A DNA stretch of 64,000 bases from Paenirhizobium daejeonense (GCF_014280875.1 NZ_JACLAL010000002.1:124001-188000), one strand, 5' to 3'; counted from the first letter of the stretch, positions 9,209 to 18,031 are shown. Notes: generated from the letters alone by a model not told the origin. Numbers and translations: made by a program.

Positions 9209-9230
9209 CGACCCTCTCGAAACAGGAGGT

Positions 9231-9262
9231 GCGGCGCAGTCATGCGCCGCTTCCTCGTCTTG
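9231..9262 (+). terminator. Hairpin terminator after terC
   Basis: An 8-bp GC-rich stem (GCGGCGCA / TGCGCCGC) with loop GTCA is followed by TTCCTCGTCTT. The T tract is interrupted, so efficiency is uncertain. Confidence 0.6.
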
Positions 9263-9362
9263 GTGCGCCCCCGGCGTTTCGGCCGATCACTTCCGAGCAT
9301 TCACGACAGCCCTCCGAAGGGCTATAGCTAGACGGTTTCCATATTTTCAATCCGGATAGCTC

Positions 9363-10601
9363 ATGATCGATACCGTCCTTGAACGCTTTCTTCGCTACGT
9401 CGTCATTGACACCCAATCTGATCCCGCCTCGTCGGCGCAGCCTTCCACCGAAAAGCAGAAAGATCTCGGCCGCCTGCTGGTCGATGAACTGCTGGCAATC
9501 GGCCTTTCGGACGCCCATCTCGACGAACACGGCAATGTCTACGCCACCATTCCGGCCAATGTCGAAAAGCCGGTGCCGGTCATCTGCTTCTGCTCGCATA
9601 TGGATACGGCACCCGACTTCACCGGCGCCAATGTTCGCCCCCAGATCGTCAGCAACTATCAGGGCGGCGATATAAGGCTGACGGGAGACAAGAGCCAGGT
9701 CATCCGTGTTGCCGACCACCCCGAACTGAAACACCAGATCGGCCACGACATCGTCACCACGGACGGCACGACGCTTCTTGGCGCCGACGACAAGGCCGGT
9801 GTCGCCGAGATCATGACGGCTGCGCAATACCTCATGGATCATCCCGAGATCCGCCGGGGCAAGATCCGCATCCTCTTCACCACCGACGAGGAAATCGGCC
9901 GCGGCGCCGACAAGGTCGATCTTGAGAAACTGGGAGCAGCCTTTGGCTACACGCTGGACGGCAGCACCGTCGGAGAAATCGAAAACGAGACCTTTTCAGC
10001 CGATGGCGTCGACATCGTCATCTCCGGCGTCGCCATTCACCCGGGCACCGCCAAGGGCAAGATGGAAAACGCGATCAAGATCGCCAGCGAAATCGTCGCT
10101 CGTCTGCCGAAGGACATTGCGCCCGAAACCACCGAGGGCAAGCAGGGCTTCATCCATCCGGTCGATATCAGCGGCTCCATGGAGAAGGCCCACATTTCCC
10201 TCATCATCCGCGACTTCGTGGAAGAGGGGCTGAAGACCAAGGAAGCCCTGCTCGAAGACATCACCAGAGAGGTGATGAAGGCCTATCCCGGCTCGACCTT
10301 CACTTTCACCATCAAGGAACAGTATCGCAACATGAAGGTCGTCCTCGACCGACATCCGATGGTGGTCGACAATCTGGTGGAGGCGGTACGGCGCATCGGC
10401 CTGACGCCGGAACTGCACAGCATCCGCGGCGGTACCGACGGCTCGCGTCTGTCCTTCATAGGCCTGCCCTGCCCCAATATCTTTACCGGTGGCCACGCCT
10501 ATCACTCGCCGTTGGAATGGGTGAGCCGGCAGGACATGGAGAAATCGGTCGAAACGATCGTCGAACTGGTCAAGGTCTGGGAGGAACGTACGCCGGGCTA
10601 G
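9363..10601 (+). CDS. pepT: Peptidase T (M20 tripeptidase)
   Basis: A 412-residue zinc aminotripeptidase that removes the N-terminal residue from tripeptides in the cytoplasm. M20B features are in order: SHMDTAPD with ligands H79 and D81, GADDKAG with bridging D141, and TTDEEIGRG with general base E175 and ligand E176. Later come the dimerisation segment and RGGTDGSRLSF, and the final ligand in TGGHAYHSPLEW. The ribosome site is weak. Its TAG stop codon is also the first bases of a downstream palindromic repeat. Confidence 0.93.
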   Translation: MIDTVLERFLRYVVIDTQSDPASSAQPSTEKQKDLGRLLVDELLAIGLSDAHLDEHGNVYATIPANVEKPVPVICFCSHMDTAPDFTGANVRPQIVSNYQGGDIRLTGDKSQVIRVADHPELKHQIGHDIVTTDGTTLLGADDKAGVAEIMTAAQYLMDHPEIRRGKIRILFTTDEEIGRGADKVDLEKLGAAFGYTLDGSTVGEIENETFSADGVDIVISGVAIHPGTAKGKMENAIKIASEIVARLPKDIAPETTEGKQGFIHPVDISGSMEKAHISLIIRDFVEEGLKTKEALLEDITREVMKAYPGSTFTFTIKEQYRNMKVVLDRHPMVVDNLVEAVRRIGLTPELHSIRGGTDGSRLSFIGLPCPNIFTGGHAYHSPLEWVSRQDMEKSVETIVELVKVWEERTPG

Positions 10602-10658
10602 AGCAATTCCAGCGAAGGTGGGGACCGGCTTTGCGTCCGGAATTGCGGAAATGCTCTA
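10599..10658 (+). repeat. Imperfect palindromic intergenic repeat (rhizobial dispersed type)
   Basis: Outer arms TAGAGCA (10599-10605) and TGCTCTA (10652-10658) enclose AATTCCAGC...GTCCGGAATTGCGGAAA. The core phrase GAGCAATTCC ... TTTGCGTCCGGAATTGCG resembles a palindrome scattered in intergenic regions of many rhizobial chromosomes (recognised from memory). Only one copy is evident in this window. It may form a long imperfect hairpin in the pepT 3' end. Confidence 0.6.
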
Positions 10659-10720
10659 ATGTCTCCGACACGCTGGAATTCGGGCTGAAACGATCCGGCG
10701 CAAAACGGAAAGGAACATAT

Positions 10721-11143
10721 ATGAACGATCCTTTCGCTCTGGAGCGCTTCGTGCTGGCGCAAGGCCCGGTTTATGACCATGTGCTCGCCGAACTTCGTAA
10801 CGGGCGCAAGACGAGCCACTGGATGTGGTTCGTCTTCCCGCAGGTGAACGGGCTTGGTACCAGTCCCATGGCCCAGAAATACGCGATCTCCTCGCTCGAA
10901 GAGGCAACGGCCTATCTCGACCACCCGGTTCTGGGGCCGAGACTCTGGGAATGCTGTAATATTCTCATGACGACCGAAGGGCTGAGCGCGGAGGATATCT
11001 TCGGTTATCCCGACGTGCTGAAGCTGCGCTCGTCGATGACACTGTTTTCGAAGGCAGCACCCGCACCCAACATCTTCGGTGGCATATTGGAAAAATATTA
11101 CGGCGGTGAGCCGGACCCGGGAACCCTGCCCCTGATCAGGTGA
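10721..11143 (+). CDS. DUF1810 family protein
   Basis: A 140-residue soluble protein with the DUF1810 pattern: DPFALERFVLAQ at the start, KTSHWMWFVFPQ, LGTSPMAQKYAISSLEEATAYLDHPVLGPRL, then FGYPDVLKLRSSMTLFS and GILEKYYGGEPDP. The family is widespread, of unknown biochemical role. A longer frame begins at 10517 inside pepT; the ATG at 10721 with AAAGGA gives the family start. It follows pepT in the same direction with the palindromic repeat between. Confidence 0.88.
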   Translation: MNDPFALERFVLAQGPVYDHVLAELRNGRKTSHWMWFVFPQVNGLGTSPMAQKYAISSLEEATAYLDHPVLGPRLWECCNILMTTEGLSAEDIFGYPDVLKLRSSMTLFSKAAPAPNIFGGILEKYYGGEPDPGTLPLIR

Positions 11144-11179
11144 ACCGCATGCCAACCCGCCTGTCAGTCGACAGCATGC

Positions 11180-12703
11180 CTATTCGGCTGCCGAAGGAAC
11201 GTCCGCTCCGTCATCGGTGGCATTCGGATCGCCAGGCTGGGTTTCTGCCTGGAGATCGGGGAAGGCAACGATGCGTTTGCCGGCAAAGTCGGTATGGACG
11301 ACCACCAGCCCCTGCTCCTCGAAATAGCCGAGAAGCCTGCGGGCACGGCGGGCGGAATGCGTTCCATAAGCCTTGGCGATACGCAGATCGGAAGGACAGG
11401 CCTCGCCCCGGATCGCTGCCTTCGCCATCAACAGGAACACGCCCTGCAAATCGTCGGAAACGCCGGCGGAAAGCGAAAGCGCTGTCGCCCAGGCTTCGCT
11501 GGCTGCCGTTTCCTCGTCTACCCCTGCCCGCGCAATCGCCACCCGACGGCGAAACTCGCCCATCGCCATCGGCGGACCGGGCACGCGGCGCATGCGAGCG
11601 CGAACGAGGAACTCCTGATAAAGAACGGAATCAGTGCGATAGGCCGCCTGCGGATCTGCAAGGATTTCCGAGAGAACCGCAGCAAGGCGCTCTTCCCGCT
11701 CCTCTTCCGAGATTTCCGGCGTGCTGCCTGCCCTGCTTTCGGTCGCGACCGGCTGGGTCGCTGCCGGGGTCGAACGGGAAAGTTCGGCAAGGATATCGGT
11801 GGTCGGGCGCGGCGCGGGCGGCGCACGGCGCACGATCGGACGGGTGAACTCTTCCGGGTCCGGCGTGAAGATCAGATCCTCAACATCCTGCGGCGCATCC
11901 GGCAGCGGCATCAGCTTCGGGCTCGACGAACGCGCCGAAGTCTCAACATTGCCGATGACGATCGGCAGCGGACGACGGGACAGCGCCGGGCCGAGTGCTA
12001 CGAAATTGCCCCGCTTCAGGTCGCGGAACATTTCCGCCTGCCGGCGATCCATGCCCAGCAGATCGGCTGCGCGCGCCATATCGATATCGAGGAAGGTTCG
12101 GCCCATCAGGAAGTTGGAGGCCTCCGCGGCCACATTCTTGGCAAGCTTGGCGAGACGCTGCGTGGCGATGACGCCGGCGAGCCCGCGCTTTCGGCCACGA
12201 CACATCAGGTTGGTCATCGCGCCGAGCGACATCTTGCGAGCATCCTCGGAGACGTCTCCGCCGACGGAAGGCGCAAACATCTGCGCCTCGTCCACCACAA
12301 CAAGCACCGGGAACCAGTATTCGCGCTCGGCGTCGAACATGCCGTTGAGGAAGGCAGCGGCAGCCCGCATCTGCTGCTCGATATCGAGTCCCTCGAGCGT
12401 CAGGACGCAGGAGACACGATGCTGTCGGATGCGGTTGGCGATCCCTGCAAGCTCTGCCTCGGTCCGCTCCCCGTCCACGACGACGTGGCCGTACTTGTCT
12501 GAAAGCGTCACGAAATCGCCTTCCGGATCGATGATGACCTGCTGCACCCAGGGGGCAGACTGCTCCAGCAGGCGACGCAGCAAGTGTGACTTGCCCGAGC
12601 CGGAATTGCCCTGCACCAAAAGGCGCGTGGCCAAAAGCTCCTCGATATCGAGCTTGGCCGGCTGACCGCCAGACACCGTTCCCATATCGATCCCGACCTG
12701 CAA
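11180..12703 (-). CDS. HerA/DUF87-type P-loop ATPase
   Basis: A 507-residue ATPase of the HerA/FtsK clade. The Walker A motif GNSGSGKS is at residues 32-39, Walker B VLVVVDEAQ at 133-141, and the sensor-like segment GVIATQRLAKLAKN follows. The first 260 residues form the motor. A Pro/Ala/Arg-rich linker follows at about 280-330, and the C-terminal part (about 350-480) is helical and may be a winged-helix-like region (IAKAYGTHSARRARRLLGYFEEQGLVVV). HerA relatives translocate DNA with the NurA nuclease, or act in phage defence or conjugation. No nuclease partner is adjacent, so the role here is open. A second start at M7 is possible. Confidence 0.85.
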   Translation of the reverse strand: MQVGIDMGTVSGGQPAKLDIEELLATRLLVQGNSGSGKSHLLRRLLEQSAPWVQQVIIDPEGDFVTLSDKYGHVVVDGERTEAELAGIANRIRQHRVSCVLTLEGLDIEQQMRAAAAFLNGMFDAEREYWFPVLVVVDEAQMFAPSVGGDVSEDARKMSLGAMTNLMCRGRKRGLAGVIATQRLAKLAKNVAAEASNFLMGRTFLDIDMARAADLLGMDRRQAEMFRDLKRGNFVALGPALSRRPLPIVIGNVETSARSSSPKLMPLPDAPQDVEDLIFTPDPEEFTRPIVRRAPPAPRPTTDILAELSRSTPAATQPVATESRAGSTPEISEEEREERLAAVLSEILADPQAAYRTDSVLYQEFLVRARMRRVPGPPMAMGEFRRRVAIARAGVDEETAASEAWATALSLSAGVSDDLQGVFLLMAKAAIRGEACPSDLRIAKAYGTHSARRARRLLGYFEEQGLVVVHTDFAGKRIVAFPDLQAETQPGDPNATDDGADVPSAAE

Positions 12704-12880
12704 TTCCCCAACCTCGAAAAGTGCGAATCCTTAATGCCGCCGAAGCGGCGCATCGGATCATGCCATAACAAAAATGTTGCGGACGCGCGCGTCAGGAAAA
12801 AATTAACCCACAGGGGAAATGTGCGCGGACATCCGGCCCGGCGCGCCGCATTCAACGGAACACAGCGCGTTGGGATCGGA

Positions 12881-14185
12881 TCAAATGTCTGGTTCGGATG
12901 CAGGCGAGACCAGAAGCTTATCGATGCGGCGACCGTCAAGGTCGATGACCTCGAACTTCCAGCCATCCTTGACGAAGCTCTCGCCCAGCTCAGGAATGCG
13001 TTTTAGTTCGGCGATCACAAATCCGGCAACGGTCGTGTAGTCAGGATCGGCTTCTGTCGTCACCCGGATCTTGTCGACGAATTCATCGATCGGCGTCCAG
13101 CCGGCCACCAGGAATGAGCCATCGTCGCGGCGAACCAGCGACGGCTCCTCTTCGTCCCCCTCCTGGAACGCGCCGGTAATCGCCTCAAGAATATCTCCGG
13201 ATGTAACGATACCCTCGAAATGCCCATACTCGTCGTAGACCAGTGCCATGTGGAGCGGCGTCTTGCGCATCGCCTGGATGATATCCATCGCGCTCGCAAG
13301 GTCCGACACGATCGGCACTTCGCTGATGATGGTGCGGATATCCAGCGGCGTGTTGCCGGCCGTGATCGCATCGTAAACGTGCTTCACGAACAGGACGCCT
13401 ATGATCTCGTCCGAATTGCCATTGCGAACCGGAAGACGGGAATGTTGCGTCTTGCGTAGCGTCTCCCGAATTTCCTCAGGCGTGTCCTCGATATCAACCA
13501 CCTCGACATCGCGGCGCGGCGTCATAAGACCTCGAGCAGTCCGATCCGCCAGGCGCATGACGCCCGAGATCATCGCCTGTTCTTCGGTTTCGATGACGCC
13601 TGCGCTCTGCGCTTCCGCAAGCACCGTCTTGATCTCTTCGTCGGTCACCGTACCGGTAGACGCACCGCTCTGACCGAGCAGGCTAAGGACAAGCTTGCCC
13701 GAAGCATCAAGCAGCCAAACCAGCGGCGCCGCGACCCGGGAAAGCATCAACATCGTCCCGGCCACCTTCGAGGCAACGCTCTCAGGATTGCGCAACGCGA
13801 TCTGCTTCGGCACCAATTCACCGACAATCAAAGAAAGATAAGTAATGATAACAACAACGGAGCCGACACCAAGAGCATTGGCGGCGCCATTGGATAATCC
13901 CTGTAATTCAAGCCATTCCGACAGACGGGCACCGAGCGTGGCGCCTGAAAAGGCGCCCGACAGAACGCCGACGAGAGTAATGCCAATCTGTACGGTGGAC
14001 AAAAACCTGCCCGGGTTTTCGGCAAGCCTGATAGCCACTGCCGCGCCCGCATTACCCTGTTCGGAAAGAACCCTCAGGCGAGCAGCCCTTGAGGACACAA
14101 CAGCCAATTCCGACATAGCAAGAACGCCGTTCAACAGAGTCAGAAAAACGACGATCAAAATTTCCGTTAACAAAACGAGAATCAA
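12881..14185 (-). CDS. CNNM/CorC-family membrane protein (DUF21 + CBS pair + CorC_HlyC)
   Basis: About 434 residues. The order is a DUF21 transmembrane region with four hydrophobic segments (ILIVVFLTLLNGVLAMSE, then STVQIGITLVGVLSGAFSG and later), a pair of CBS domains (GLMTPRRDVEVVDI and HMALVYDEYGHFEGIVTSGDILEAI) and a C-terminal CorC_HlyC domain (DEFVDKIRV ... FEVIDLDGRRIDKLLV). These proteins, often named hemolysins, are now linked to magnesium/cobalt efflux. No ATG precedes the first helix; I place the start at a TTG (14185) beside AGAGGAG. A second TTG lies 12 bases further in, so the exact start is uncertain. Confidence 0.85.
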   Translation of the reverse strand: MILVLLTEILIVVFLTLLNGVLAMSELAVVSSRAARLRVLSEQGNAGAAVAIRLAENPGRFLSTVQIGITLVGVLSGAFSGATLGARLSEWLELQGLSNGAANALGVGSVVVIITYLSLIVGELVPKQIALRNPESVASKVAGTMLMLSRVAAPLVWLLDASGKLVLSLLGQSGASTGTVTDEEIKTVLAEAQSAGVIETEEQAMISGVMRLADRTARGLMTPRRDVEVVDIEDTPEEIRETLRKTQHSRLPVRNGNSDEIIGVLFVKHVYDAITAGNTPLDIRTIISEVPIVSDLASAMDIIQAMRKTPLHMALVYDEYGHFEGIVTSGDILEAITGAFQEGDEEEPSLVRRDDGSFLVAGWTPIDEFVDKIRVTTEADPDYTTVAGFVIAELKRIPELGESFVKDGWKFEVIDLDGRRIDKLLVSPASEPDI

Positions 14186-14345
14186 AGCTCCTCTACACCG
14201 GCTAAGCGTCCGGCAACGAGGAGGATCTCTAGCATAGAAGCTACCGCCTTCCAAACAGGAACCCTGTCGCACCCAAGAATTGACAGCCCTTGAATGGCAG
14301 GGGCAGGAGGAGCGGTTAAAGTCACTGGGACCCCTCGGGAAAGAT

Positions 14346-14372
14346 GTGCCCGGCGACCACATTACCGGGCAC
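14346..14372 (-). terminator. Stem-loop after the DUF1127 gene
   Basis: An 8-bp stem (GTGCCCGG / CCGGGCAC) with an 11-base loop lies 12 bp past the stop of the minus-strand DUF1127 gene and is followed on that strand by ATCTTTCC. The T tract is weak. Confidence 0.5.
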
Positions 14373-14383
14373 TTCTTCGGGTT

Positions 14384-14620
14384 TCAAAACCTTGCACCCC
14401 AAGGATTGAGGCTGATCGGCTGCCGCGGGCGCTCAAGCTCCGGGAGGCCGATATCCCGACGCATGTGATTGTTGAGACCATCGACACGGTTCAATGCCCG
14501 CCGCTCCCGCCAGACAGTTGCGAGCAAAGCCCGAGCAACCCTCCAGAAGCCGAATTCGCGGCGCAGTTCCCCCACGACTTCCTTGAGGTTGAAATCAACT
14601 ATGAATTGTATTTCGCGCAT
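14384..14620 (-). CDS. Small DUF1127-domain protein
   Basis: A 78-residue protein. The second half fits the DUF1127 pattern: a helical, arginine-rich stretch ending RALNRVDGLNNHMRRDIGL, where the family signature is L..LDD..LRDIGL. DUF1127 proteins of rhizobia and relatives act as RNA-binding or regulatory micro-proteins in phosphate, nitrogen and stress control (family knowledge). The ATG at 14620 is preferred to the upstream frame beginning at 14686. Its ribosome site is weak. It is followed by a stem-loop and sits in an otherwise gene-poor region between the CorC-like gene and murI. Confidence 0.7.
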   Translation of the reverse strand: MREIQFIVDFNLKEVVGELRREFGFWRVARALLATVWRERRALNRVDGLNNHMRRDIGLPELERPRQPISLNPWGARF

Positions 14621-14741
14621 GTTTTTTCGTCCCGGCGCATTGCAGCGGCCAGGCCTTTCAAAGCTCGCGACAGATCGACGGGACACGCGAAGACGACAAG
14701 CGTCGTCGCGTCAGTCGATCACGTCAAAAAAATAGGATGTG

Positions 14742-14776
14742 AAAAAGTCCGCCAATCAGGCGCGATGCGCCTGATT
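14742..14776 (-). terminator. Terminator overlapping the 3' end of the 36-codon gene
   Basis: On the minus strand a 10-bp stem (AATCAGGCGC / GCGCCTGATT) with the 3-base loop ATC is followed by GGCGGACTTTTTC. The stem contains the last codons and stop of the small gene at 14756-14866. Confidence 0.65.
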
Positions 14777-14866
14777 CCAGGCGAGATTTTGGCCTGGCAT
14801 TCGCGGCATGATGGCCCAGTCGGCCCGTCCGCCGTTGAGGCGCATATTCGAAGAACAAATACTCAT
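14756..14866 (-). CDS. 36-residue micro-protein with a consensus ribosome site
   Basis: A 36-codon frame that begins MSICSSNMRLNGGRAD and ends NQAHRA. It is preceded by a full AGGAGG Shine-Dalgarno sequence with a 6-base spacer (AGGAGGCGCAGC-ATG) and its end is built into a terminator hairpin. These two signals together make a real gene likely. I do not recognise a family. The protein has one cysteine, no membrane segment and a tryptophan-containing tail. Neighbours are the DUF1127 gene downstream and murI upstream, all leftward, but spacing suggests its own transcript. Confidence 0.55.
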   Translation of the reverse strand: MSICSSNMRLNGGRADWAIMPRMPGQNLAWNQAHRA

Positions 14867-15002
14867 GCTGCGCCTCCTGTATCTAGATGTGGCAGATAGA
14901 GAGACCATGTCACGACATCGTCGGCCAGACAAGAGCACAATTGCGAATTGTATTCACTGCCGTGACGGCGTTGCCAAAATGCAACAAACACCAGTCTCGG
15001 CT

Positions 15003-15806
15003 TCACGACATCGTGAGACCGAATCCCTGCATTAGCCGGCGTGTGGAAAAGTCCGGCTTACCAGAGGTGAAGACCGCAAAATCGAAGCCCTCAGGATGTT
15101 CGGCACCGTCGACAAGCGGTACCAGACGACGAGCCTGACGAGCAATCGCCTCGGCCGGATCCAGCCAGTCGACCGGCCATGGAGCAAGCCGGCGGAAAAC
15201 ATTGGCAAGAAACGGATAATGCGTGCAGGCAAGCACAACGATATCCGTCTTCTCACCTTCCTTCTCTACGAAACAGGGAGAGATTTCCGCAAGCACCGCT
15301 TCATCGGGTATCGCCTCGCCGCGAATATAGGCCTCGGCCATCCTTGCGAGGTTCTCCGAACCGACGAGTCGGACATGGCACTTTGAGGCGAAGGACTGGA
15401 TGAGGTCTCGTGTATAGGCGCGCTTGACCGTGCCGGGCGTCGCAAGCACCGAAACGAGGCCGGAGCGTGTCCGTTCGGCGGCCGGCTTGATGGCCGGAAC
15501 CGTGCCGATGAATCGCATGTCGGGGAAAGCGTGGCGCAGGTCGGTGCCGGCAAGGGTGAAGGCAGTATTGCAGGCGACGACGACTGCCTCCGGATCGTAC
15601 CGTTCCAGAAGATCGCCAAAAAGCCGTACGATCCGCTCGCGAAGCGGCTGCTCTTCCCACCCGCCATAGGGAAAACCGGCATCGTCGGCGATATAGATGA
15701 AGCCGCGTTCCGGCATCAATACCCGCGCCTCGCGCAGCACGGTGAGGCCGCCAATTCCGGAATCAAAAACCAGAACCGGCTTCAGATCATGCCCCGCTGT
15801 CGTCAT
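15003..15806 (-). CDS. murI: Glutamate racemase
   Basis: A 267-residue racemase that converts L- to D-glutamate for peptidoglycan. The two catalytic cysteines are in their usual settings: C79 in VVACNTAFT and C194 in LACTHYPFL. The N-terminal [12 protein letters not shown] motif is present, as is PYGGW. The frame is open to 15842; the ATG at 15806 matches the family N terminus and overlaps the end of trmJ by 20 bp, suggesting translational coupling with that gene. Confidence 0.93.
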   Translation of the reverse strand: MTTAGHDLKPVLVFDSGIGGLTVLREARVLMPERGFIYIADDAGFPYGGWEEQPLRERIVRLFGDLLERYDPEAVVVACNTAFTLAGTDLRHAFPDMRFIGTVPAIKPAAERTRSGLVSVLATPGTVKRAYTRDLIQSFASKCHVRLVGSENLARMAEAYIRGEAIPDEAVLAEISPCFVEKEGEKTDIVVLACTHYPFLANVFRRLAPWPVDWLDPAEAIARQARRLVPLVDGAEHPEGFDFAVFTSGKPDFSTRRLMQGFGLTMS

Positions 15807-16614
15807 CCCCGTTATCGTCCCCATTGTCCGGCTTACCCGCACCCCGCGGGCTCTTGCGGCTGTAGCGGTCGAATGTGGCGAAAACGCCGCGAAGAACGTG
15901 GATTTCCTGCTCGGTGAAAGCGCGACGCGACAGGACCGCCCTCAGGTTTTCCACCATGCGCGGCTTCTTGCCGACCGGCCGGAAATAGCCACGGGCATCC
16001 AAGGCTTCCTCAAGCATTTCGAAGAGGCCGATCAGGTGTTCCTTGGTTGCCGGGTTTTGCACCACCGCCTGGAACCGGGTTTCGCCAAGATCCTCCATGC
16101 CGGATTTCATCCACTCATAAGACATGAGCAGCACGGCCTGGGCGATATTGAGCGAGGCAAAGGCGGGGTTGACGGGAAAGGTGACGATCTCGTCTGCCAG
16201 CGCCACTTCCTCGTTGGTCAACCCCCAGCGCTCGCGCCCGAACAGGATGCCCGTCCGTTCGCCGCCACGAAACTTGCCGCGCAGCGTTTCGGCAGCCGTC
16301 ACCGGCGAGCGCACCGGCTTGAATCCGTCGCGCTCACGCGCAGTCGTCGCATAGACAAAATTGAGATCGGAAATCGCCTCCTCAAGCGTCTCGAAGACCA
16401 GCGTCGCATCGATGACGTGATCCGCCTTGGAAGCGGCGGAGCGGGCCTTTTCGCTCGGCCATCCGTCCCGCGGATTGACGAGACGCAATTCCCACAGCCC
16501 GAAATTCGCCATGGCCCGGGCGACCATCCCGATATTCTCGCCAAGCTGCGGCTCCACGAGGATGATTACCGGTCCTTCCGCCAGAAGCGCGCGCTCGCTG
16601 TTCGTACCTGCCAT
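15787..16614 (-). CDS. trmJ: TrmJ-type SPOUT RNA methyltransferase
   Basis: A 275-residue knotted (SPOUT) methyltransferase. TrmJ methylates the 2'-O of nucleotide 32 in tRNA using SAM. The SPOUT motifs are [21 protein letters not shown] (N-terminal, shared with TrmH), [13 protein letters not shown] (motif 2) and [16 protein letters not shown] (motif 3, knot). The C-terminal 100 residues form the helical extension typical of TrmJ, ending in an acidic [10 protein letters not shown] tail. It overlaps murI. ttcA elsewhere in this window modifies the same tRNA position (C32), though the two are unlinked. Confidence 0.88.
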   Translation of the reverse strand: MAGTNSERALLAEGPVIILVEPQLGENIGMVARAMANFGLWELRLVNPRDGWPSEKARSAASKADHVIDATLVFETLEEAISDLNFVYATTARERDGFKPVRSPVTAAETLRGKFRGGERTGILFGRERWGLTNEEVALADEIVTFPVNPAFASLNIAQAVLLMSYEWMKSGMEDLGETRFQAVVQNPATKEHLIGLFEMLEEALDARGYFRPVGKKPRMVENLRAVLSRRAFTEQEIHVLRGVFATFDRYSRKSPRGAGKPDNGDDNGDDDSGA

Positions 16615-16689
16615 TTTTCTGTCCGAGGTTTATAGGTGGCGGCTTCACTGGCACAGGCTGCGGCAAAAATCAAAAACTCATTGCTGCGA

Positions 16690-17211
16690 TCAGGGGCTGG
16701 AAAGCCTTTCCAGCGAGGCTTTCAGCGAAAACCAGCTGCCATCAGCCCTTTCCCGTAGGACATCATCGATAACGGAGCGGCGTCCCGCCGCATCGTCCGC
16801 AACCAGAATGAACATCAAGCGCCTCTCTGATCCGGAGCCGCCGTCGCAAGGCGGCAGATAAAGCTTCGCCTCGACCATGATCCGCGTGTCGGGCCGGGTC
16901 AGATCGGCGACATGGACGTTGCCGATAGGACATCGGTTCACATCACCCGTCATCGGATCTTCCTCGAAGAGGCTGACCTGCCGGCGCATCCGTGCCGCCT
17001 TCAAGGCTGTCGTATAGGCAGAAACGAAATCCGCACCAAAATCGTTGAGCAGCTGGATCTCGGTGAAATAGGCCTGATGACCATCCTGTTGATCGAGCGA
17101 GTTCGCGACGATCCGGTCGACGTAGGTCCGAACCAGCCCAACGCGGTCATTCGCATTCGCCGGCTGAGCCAGAGCCGGCAGAAAAAACAACAGCAACCAC
17201 GTCCGTCGCAT
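16690..17211 (-). CDS. Secreted protein of unknown function (tandem pair, member B)
   Basis: A 173-residue protein with a clear signal peptide (MRRTWLLLFFLPALAQPANA, cleavage expected after ANA). The mature part has the layout: a helical DFGADFVSAYTTALKAA segment, an acidic EEDPMTGDVNRCPIGN segment with a Cys, a beta-rich middle and a late RRSVIDDVL motif. The upstream gene encodes a protein of the same length with matching phrases (ADFAKAYHEA, DPIAGGQDGCN, RQVIDDIF), so the two are diverged duplicates. GAGAGG precedes the ATG. The frame upstream of 17211 is discarded because the signal peptide begins here. Role unknown; periplasmic location inferred. Confidence 0.75.
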   Translation of the reverse strand: MRRTWLLLFFLPALAQPANANDRVGLVRTYVDRIVANSLDQQDGHQAYFTEIQLLNDFGADFVSAYTTALKAARMRRQVSLFEEDPMTGDVNRCPIGNVHVADLTRPDTRIMVEAKLYLPPCDGGSGSERRLMFILVADDAAGRRSVIDDVLRERADGSWFSLKASLERLSSP

Positions 17212-17286
17212 ACGCCTCTCACCTCTCACCAATGCAATCAGTAGCGCAAGAATGATGACCAATGCCACCGGCCGAAACTTGAACCA

Positions 17287-17808
17287 TCACTGGGCGGCAA
17301 TGGCCTTGAGATCATTCTTGATCGAACTTGAGGAATTACCGTTCTCTACGGGAAAGATGTCGTCGATCACTTGCCGGCCGTTCTCTGTCTGCACATGGAA
17401 GATCAGCACCCTGTCTTCCTTGTAGGCAGGGTCGTCACCGAAGCATTGGCGGTTTTTGAAAAGCGCCGTCACCTGCCCGTCGCCATCATCTTCGATACGG
17501 ATGTTTTCGAAGTTGCAACCATCCTGCCCTCCGGCGATGGGATCATAGTCGAAGGGGCTACCCGTGGTCTCTCCCTCGGGAAGGTCGTAGGCGGGATGCT
17601 TCGACGCTTCGTGATACGCCTTGGCGAAATCTGCACTGAACAGCCGCTTCAGACGATCATCGCTGAACACGTCGTCGTCGGAGGCAGTTTCCCCCGCCCA
17701 GTTCCCGGCGGCCACGTTGATGACCTCCTTGACCGGCGCCGTCGGGTCGGCGGCAAACGCGGAGCCGGCGGCAAAGACAAGGAGAGCGGCGAAAAGCTTG
17801 GATTTCAT
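17287..17808 (-). CDS. Secreted protein of unknown function (tandem pair, member A)
   Basis: A 173-residue protein with signal peptide MKSKLFAALLVFAAGSAFA. The mature chain is acidic, has two cysteines (in GGQDGCNFEN and NRQCFGDD) and ends with a Ser-rich stretch before NDLKAIAAQ. Its spacing of motifs parallels the downstream gene, 75 bp away. The frame extends to 17862, but the ATG at 17808 starts the signal peptide. The fold could be DUF3828-like (secreted, with the ...VIDDI... ending), but I cannot confirm a family name. Confidence 0.72.
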   Translation of the reverse strand: MKSKLFAALLVFAAGSAFAADPTAPVKEVINVAAGNWAGETASDDDVFSDDRLKRLFSADFAKAYHEASKHPAYDLPEGETTGSPFDYDPIAGGQDGCNFENIRIEDDGDGQVTALFKNRQCFGDDPAYKEDRVLIFHVQTENGRQVIDDIFPVENGNSSSSIKNDLKAIAAQ

Positions 17809-18031
17809 CGGTGATTTCCCGGCGACGGACAGACACGGCGCAAGATATCTCCGGCCGCGCAAAGCTCAAGCCCACCGGACCACCGGCTAAGGCCAAAGTT
17901 GGTATAACTTTGTGAACGAAAAGCCGTTATCCGGGCGGCGCAGCGCTTTGCGTTCCTGATCCGGAATGCTATAGCGCAGCAAGCCTAAACACTGGGACCC
18001 TCGTCCCTCCCCCCAATCAGCGAGGATATTC

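Noticed and set aside
12704-12880. Possible gene or RNA between the HerA-like ATPase and the CorC-like gene
   Set aside because: No frame with a ribosome site and no stable hairpin with T tract is visible; it is probably the promoter region of the ATPase gene.
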